From Narthecium ossifragum (Eukaryota > Streptophyta > Magnoliopsida > Dioscoreales > Nartheciaceae): a stretch of DNA of 64,000 bases. The translations under genes and the position numbers were made by a program. The notes under the pieces are model-generated. The model saw only the letters and a list, made by a program, of their open reading frames with translations, ran no database searches and was not told the origin of the DNA. The DNA is taken from positions 2,372,041 through 2,436,040 of the forward strand of contig OY986973.1 of the NCBI GenBank assembly GCA_963920575.1. Direction: 5' to 3'. This document shows positions 58,576-64,000 of this stretch, one piece after another. Each line of letters starts with the position of its first letter. Position 1 is the first letter of the stretch.

Positions 58576-59075
58576 TATCTCAATACAACAGCCTAACTCT
58601 TTAACACTTGTATATACATTTGTTCATGCACTTGTATAAAACAACATAAATTGCAAGAAAACACTGAGAGGACACCAAATAAAGTTGCCAAAAAGACAAG
58701 CCTGGGAGTTCGAAAGAGCAAAGACATTCATCAAGGTAAGACATCCAGAGCCATATCGTACAATCTTTGGATCTTGAATATAAGCTCGCACTGGGGATAT
58801 AAAGCCCATCCAGAGTCATGATTTTCCCACAATATTATATATGTAAGAATATGCCAAACTAGCTAAATACTCCAACATATAAACCATGGAGTGTAACCAA
58901 GGGAGACAAGAGCTTTGGTTAAAAAACAAAGAAACCTGCTTGGAAAGAACAAGGAAATAATAATAACAATAATAAAAGAAGCATTTCAGTCTCATCTCCA
59001 CCCGTTTCCAATCTTCTACAAATAATTGGAGAAGAAGCTTGCTACGCATGGAAATTGAATTAAGGAGACACCATG
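58576..59075 (-). other. 3' region of the AFP gene
   Basis: No other gene recognised. It probably includes the AFP 3' UTR on the right and spacer on the left. Confidence 0.4.
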
Positions 59076-61967
59076 TCACAAGGATGATGGGGAGGGGTTG
59101 ACCACAATGTGTCTCAGCGGGTGAGCAACGTCGCCGCCTCCCGCATGCTTGACGAACTCCGCCGGAGTAAGGAAGCTGCCGTGACAAAGGCAAACTATCC
59201 TCACCTCCTCCCCCTTCCTATACTTGTACAGGAATCCTTCTATTCTCCTTCCATTAGGGCCATCTCCTTTGGTGGCCACACATGGCATCTCTTCCATCAT
59301 GTTCCTTCCGAAATCCCTCACGGCACCATTGGCCTTCCCAGCTGTCTTCCTTTCCGCATCTTTGCTTTCTGAAAGTGAGTTAATTGGCTCGTCTACCATT
59401 TGTTTACGGATGGTAGGCACCACCTTATGATTCAGATTATCCTGCAATGAGTGATGATCCATCGAGGGACTCCGATCGTCAGCGGAGCTGATTAATCCCG
59501 GAATTTCAAACCCTGCAGACCATGTAAAGTAGACGAATAAGAAATAAAGGACCACCAATGGGCATCCAACTTTTCTTGCATCTCCTCAGTAGAATAATAA
59601 TTTGGGTGAGTTTTCCCTGATAAATAAACAACGATAGAATGCAACAGCAAATGTAAAAGCTAATTACTTTTTCTACACATCTTACCGGCTCAAATAGAAG
59701 GTGACAAGTTACCATGCATAAAGAGCACACTTTAAATAGAACAGACTTTCCAGGAAAACAGAGTATCCTTCATGGATCTATAGGAGATGGAGGAGGATAC
59801 TTCCAGCGATATGAACAGTTTATTATAATGGAGAATAAATGGTGAAAACAACAGCATCATGTTAATAAGCCTCAACTACTACATTACCATACTGGAGGTA
59901 TATTGGAACCACACCCACTGATAGTATGCAATTGGCAACTAAAACCCAAGGACCAAAATCCAAAGTCCAAAGAATTTTGTACATTTTTTAGATACTGTAG
60001 CAAATATAACTACATAGAAACTGCCACTATATAAAACACATTAAAACTACAAGTGTGATCCTCTCTCCAATAGGCAATCGATGAGATTCCATTAGTCCCA
60101 AATACAACATGTACACTGGACAATGGAGTTGTATTAAGCATGATCTCAGGAAGAAGGCGATAATTGGAGATATCATGCTACTAGTACAAAAAAACCTGTG
60201 CAAAATATGATGAATTAATCTGAGGATCAGAACACATGATCCGAAGAAACAGAAAGGTCATGACCAAACAGGGTTGTGTTATGTATTACAAGACAATACC
60301 ATTCCAAATTCCTAATGAAAGCACTTAATATAACATAAAGTTTGAAACACGCCTTATGAGGGTAGAATACTGCACATAAACCAAGCCAGGCATTCAGTAT
60401 GCAATTTGAAAATGAGCTAACAGCTGAATGCATATATGCTTAACGCAGTGAACCTTCTAGGTTGTTCCAAATTCTCATAGATATATTTCTATGCTAGACT
60501 CTCAAGCATCAAAGTAAGGATCTAAACGGCTATGACGCACAGAAACTAGTTAGGTTTAAGCTCCTTGATCCCTAGCAGCAAATAGGCTGAACAAATTCAT
60601 ATTATGCATTCTTAGTAAGAAGAATTTCAACTGAAGTCAGTAAATATACACCACCTGAGACCAAGCAAAAAAAAGGACAACATTACTCTATTCACTAAGG
60701 GCGCGTTTGGCGCGCCCCGGATCCCACGGATCCCGGTCAAATTGGAATCCGCCCTGAGGCGGATTCCAATTTCGGCGTCCCAAAATTTTATCGGGACGCA
60801 GATCGCGGAATCCGCTCCGGTGGATTCCGCGGATTCCATTCCGCAGATTCCGCGGATCCGCCGGAGCCAAACGCCACCTAACTCATTTCTGGAAAAAGTA
60901 GTAGAAGACAACACCCAAACTCATGAACAAACTCTAATTACTCACATAAAACAAAGCCCTATAACCTGAAATCAAAATGGCATATCGAAGTGGCAAAAAC
61001 CTCTATCAAAGGAAACAAACAGAACACAACCACCACCCCAAATTCATCCTGCAAAGCAGGAAAGGCAAGCAGGGAAAGTGTAGTCCTCTTTTCCACTCAA
61101 CTAAACTTTGCATCAAAACCTCACACCACTAAACATCTTATACCTACCATTATACATTCCTAGCAGACAATATCAGGTGATACAAACTTGCTAGCAAACA
61201 CAATGAAAGGTTACATAAACAGTATAGAAACACAGCTCAAACAGAAGAACATCCAGATGATACTTTTTATGTGAAGCATAAGATACAGTGGAGAACAAAC
61301 AGAGATGAGAAATGATACCTTGGCGGCTTCCAGAATCAGACAAGCACGACGACCCGCTCCTCTGCGACACGATAGACCCCTGCGAGATGGGCCCGAAGCA
61401 TTTGCCCATTGAACCCAATCCCCATCCAGGCTGCCCCGGCAGCGCAGCTCCATTCGCCAACCCCGTGAAACGGTTACCGGGGCAGCCACCAAACTCACTA
61501 CCAAACCTCCCGACCTTCACATCCATGCCTCCATCATTCGAATCCTCGATGGAGTTCTCCGATCTCAAACACCTCTTCTCGGATCTCTTCCTCTTGGCCT
61601 CCATCCTCTTCAAGCACTGCAACTCTTTTCTTTTCCTCAGCTCCTCCTCGGCCTCCGCGGGAAGCGAGCACGTCCTCGGGAGCGGAGCGGCCACTGGGAT
61701 ATCGTTCTCTCGCTTTACCGGGAACATTGAGAGCGAGGCGATCGACGACGATCGAACTAGCCTCTTTTCTCTCGGCTCCACACCGAAGCAACCGCCCAAA
61801 GAGAGCCCCAAACTGAGCTCCATATCCCCCGAATCCTTTCCGGCCGCCTCTTGCCGCTCATCCAAGCAACTATTCCCAACAAGACCCCGCAAGAGATCTT
61901 TAGGGTATCCATTCATTTTGAGAGACAGCTCCTCCATCTCCCCATCTCCCCCCCCAGAATCCATCAA
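59076..61967 (-). CDS. Ninja/AFP-family transcriptional repressor adaptor (ABI5-binding protein type)
   Basis: Two exons on the minus strand, 61967-61319 and 59512-59076, joined in phase (GSRQ|GFEIPG) across a 1.8-kb intron, giving 361 aa. Three conserved blocks are present: the EAR repression motif LSLGLSLGG (51-59, recruits TOPLESS), a basic stretch [20 protein letters not shown] (nuclear import), and the C-terminal Ninja domain [20 protein letters not shown] ... [20 protein letters not shown] ... [12 protein letters not shown], which binds ABI5-like bZIP or JAZ proteins. AFPs damp ABA signalling; NINJA damps jasmonate signalling. The sequence resembles the AFP side more, but I leave this open. 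The start is the first of two ATGs (MMDSGG). A Tourist-type MITE sits in the intron. The upstream region is rich in ABRE motifs. Confidence 0.94.
60699..60878. mobile_element. Tourist-like MITE (PIF/Harbinger) in the AFP intron
   Basis: 180 bp between TAA duplications (60696-60698 and 60879-60881). The terminal inverted repeats are GGGCGCGTTTGGC and GGTGGCGTTTGGC. It is GC-rich, with internal inverted copies of GGATTCCGCGGATTCC-like blocks (GCGGATTCCAATTT against AAATTGGAATCCGC). No coding sequence. Confidence 0.88.
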
Positions 61968-64000
61968 ACACTAACCAAACCAATACAAGATCCAGCTTTT
62001 CCTTAATGGCTCCTTCTATTGATCGAAACACACGAAACCCATTGAACAATACTCGATTCTATTCAAGACTTTACTAGAAATCCAAGTATCCAACGAAGAA
62101 GCCGCTCAAGAGGCATGGACTAAACCAAGAAAAAGGGCAAATCTAGATTTCTAAAAAAAAAACCAAAGAGCATCAACCTTATGGGCTCTGAACCTAAAGG
62201 ATAGAAATTTATATCTATTATAGCAATTGCAACCTAATGGAGATCGCCGGAGAACTAAAAGGCCATTGGAAATTTGGAGACGGAGATGGTGGGAGATTAA
62301 AAAAACAGTTTCAAAGGCCAGTAGGGTAACATGCTTAAAAGACGATAGTACCCCTAGCTTTAGAGGGAGGGCATACGTGTCAAACAGTGGTCGAGGTCCG
62401 ACGACACGTGTCAGGATTCGGCGGGGGAGCGGCGACGCCAAACAAGGGTCTCCATCCCCCGCGGGTCACGAGTAGGAGAGGGGCTGGCGTGGCGTGGGCT
62501 GTCTCGGGGACGCGTGTCGACAGTCTAAGGGGTCAGCGGCGGTTGCACACGTGTCGGGCCGAGGCTCGGTCCGGCCTCGTAAAGCCGCGCGCGACGTGTT
62601 TGATGAGCTGTGCTCCGGTGCAGCGGGATGAGGCCGGTGGTCCTCGTAGCGCGACACGCGTCGCGCTTCCCTTCCCAGCGCCCACCGGACGGCTTTCCAG
62701 AGGGAACGGGTGGTTTTCTTAAAACCGCCTACGAGGATATTTTCCAAATTATTAATCATAATATCATTTGATCACTTGCATTTAAATTAAATTGGCTAAT
62801 TCGTACAATTAATTTCACAGTGTATAAGATGCCTAATAATAAGAATTTGGATGGGCCAATCGAATCTATTGGAGGAATTTATAGGTACAAAGCGAAGTAG
62901 TACCCCAATTTTGACGATGGTCAAACATCAAAGCCATGGGGTCCTACCTGACTAAAAAGATCGCCTAGACGACGGACGGTGGGGACACGTAGGGCGGCAA
63001 GATGCGGGCCCCACAACCCTCACTTGTGCGCTTTTTCTCTTCTCCGTCGGACGTAACGACTCGGCTTTAATCGCGCGCCACTTCCACGAGAGCTCGTCGA
63101 TGAGCCACGTGTCGGCCCAGCAGAGGTGGGGGGACCTCTTCGTATAACGGATGGGCGGCCAACTGGGAGGGGCTGACGGTGGGGGAGACGTGTCCGGCTC
63201 CGGGGGCAGTCACCGGAGAAGTCGCTTTCGCTGGGCCCGGACGATATATTCTGAAGATTAGGCTGTCGGACACGTCAGCAGGATGCTGACGATGCGTTCC
63301 GGATCGAGACGCCACGTGTGCGGAGTCTAATGGAGACCCAGGAAAGAGGACCAGGAAAGGAACGCGTGGTGGCATATTCGCCACACCTCAAACCTGCTGT
63401 CCACCAATGCAGTAGAATAACCCTTGGATCTCGATCGGATGGTGTAGAATATACTCGCGTGGCAATGGATCTCACCAAACAGGCTTCCCACTGATTCCCT
63501 CTTGCCACTTCTAACATCACTACCACAGCAACTTCTTACATCACTACCACAGCAAGTGGCACAAGTGGAGCAAAAAGGCTGGTATTACTTTCTCTCTGCT
63601 TCGGATATGAGTTTGATTGCCCACTTAAACTAATAATATGGGATTCGGCGGGCCTGACTTTGCAACGCAATGTCATGAGCCTGACATTGATGATATGGGC
63701 GGTTCCTTTGAAAGAACCCACCAGTTCAGATTTTTATAAGTGTCTTTTTTTTTTATTTTTTTAATTAAGCCTTTTACCCTGGCTTAGGGAGCAAATGCTC
63801 TACATTTTCAATAAATTTAAGGGCTTGGGGATTTGACCTCAAGACCAACCCATTACACACCCATGGGGTACTACCACTTGAGCAAATGCCCAGATTTTTA
63901 TAAGTGTCACTTGCACATTCTTTCCACCTCATTTCAATAACCACCCAATAACTGTCTCTCACTAAACCTTATTATGTCACATAGACGTCACATAGGCTCC
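61968..64000 (-). promoter_or_regulatory. AFP upstream region with about ten ABRE/G-box motifs
   Basis: No gene recognised. Between 62370 and 63325 there are ACGTGTC-, CACGTG- or ACGCGT-type motifs near 62375, 62403 (palindrome GACACGTGTC), 62511, 62547 (CACACGTGTC), 62593, 62652, 62984, 63105 (CCACGTGTCG), 63187 (ACGTGTCC), 63269 (GACACGTCAG) and 63312 (CCACGTGTG). ABREs of this type bind ABI5/AREB bZIP factors. Open frames in this GC-rich stretch look like chance. The far right may belong to a neighbouring gene's promoter. Confidence 0.6.
63745..63890 (-). mobile_element. tRNA-derived SINE with an 18-bp target-site duplication
   Basis: Flanked by perfect direct repeats CAGATTTTTATAAGTGTC (63727-63744 and 63891-63908). 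The minus strand begins GGCATTTGCTCAAGTGGTAG, an A-box-like start, then has B-box-like GAGGTCAAATCCCC. It ends in an A-rich tail (plus-strand T run at 63745-63754 and on). About 146 bp, no coding sequence. Confidence 0.85.

Noticed and set aside
61312..61974. 220-residue plus-strand frame
   Set aside because: Antisense to AFP exon 1, which has clear EAR and Ninja-family features.
62387..62722. GC-rich frames upstream of AFP
   Set aside because: Overlapping frames on both strands, no conserved motifs; fits a GC-rich promoter.

Overview
The window is plant nuclear DNA. The genes are intron-rich with canonical plant splice sites, spacers are AT-rich, and the families are land-plant specific (RPK2-type receptor kinase, L-type lectin receptor kinase, Ninja/AFP repressor, PAP27-type phosphatase, MRS2/MGT transporter). 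The codon style and protein variants suggest a monocot outside the grasses, possibly a palm. That is inference, and I cannot name a species. No organelle, bacterial or viral gene was seen.

Layout, left to right. 1-682: 3' end of a phosphoserine phosphatase gene (+). 0.7-5 kb: repeat-rich spacer with a LINE tail, a MITE holding a minisatellite, a second copy of the phosphatase 3' flank, and an array of small palindromes. 5.0-8.9 kb: PAP27-like purple acid phosphatase (+). 10.5-14.1 kb: POLAR-like coiled-coil protein (+). 14.9-16.0 kb: 5'-truncated LINE (-). 16.3-18.6 kb: mitochondrial-type glycine-rich RNA-binding protein (-), divergent from an intronless presenilin at 20.3-21.6 kb (+). 22.3-24.3 kb: MRS2/MGT magnesium transporter (-). 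25.8-27.6 kb: EXO70 (-). 29.1-29.8 kb: last exons of an unrecognised gene (-). 31.5-33.5 kb: MULE-derived gene keeping PB1, DNA-binding and zinc-knuckle parts but lacking the transposase core (+). 36.5-39.9 kb: intronless RPK2-like receptor kinase (+). 42.4-57.7 kb: tandem glycerophosphodiester phosphodiesterase (GDPD) cluster on the minus strand, with two intact genes, one decayed copy and one exon relic. A broken lectin receptor kinase, itself split by a MITE, lies inside the cluster. 59.1-62.0 kb: Ninja/AFP repressor (-) with an ABRE-rich upstream region. 63.7-63.9 kb: a SINE with a perfect target-site duplication.

The genes do not form an operon-like pathway. This is ordinary plant gene space, and the functional links are within families: phosphate and lipid-phosphate recycling (PAP, GDPDs), membrane signalling (RPK2, lectin kinase), and ABA/jasmonate repression (AFP). 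The less routine content is structural: two ~250-bp Helitron-like elements with matching termini, the core-less MULE-derived gene, two GC-AG introns, a shared palindromic repeat family, and the broken lectin kinase between inverted repeats. I found no convincing new multi-gene system. All intron-exon models are read by eye from frames, splice sites and family conservation, without transcript data.
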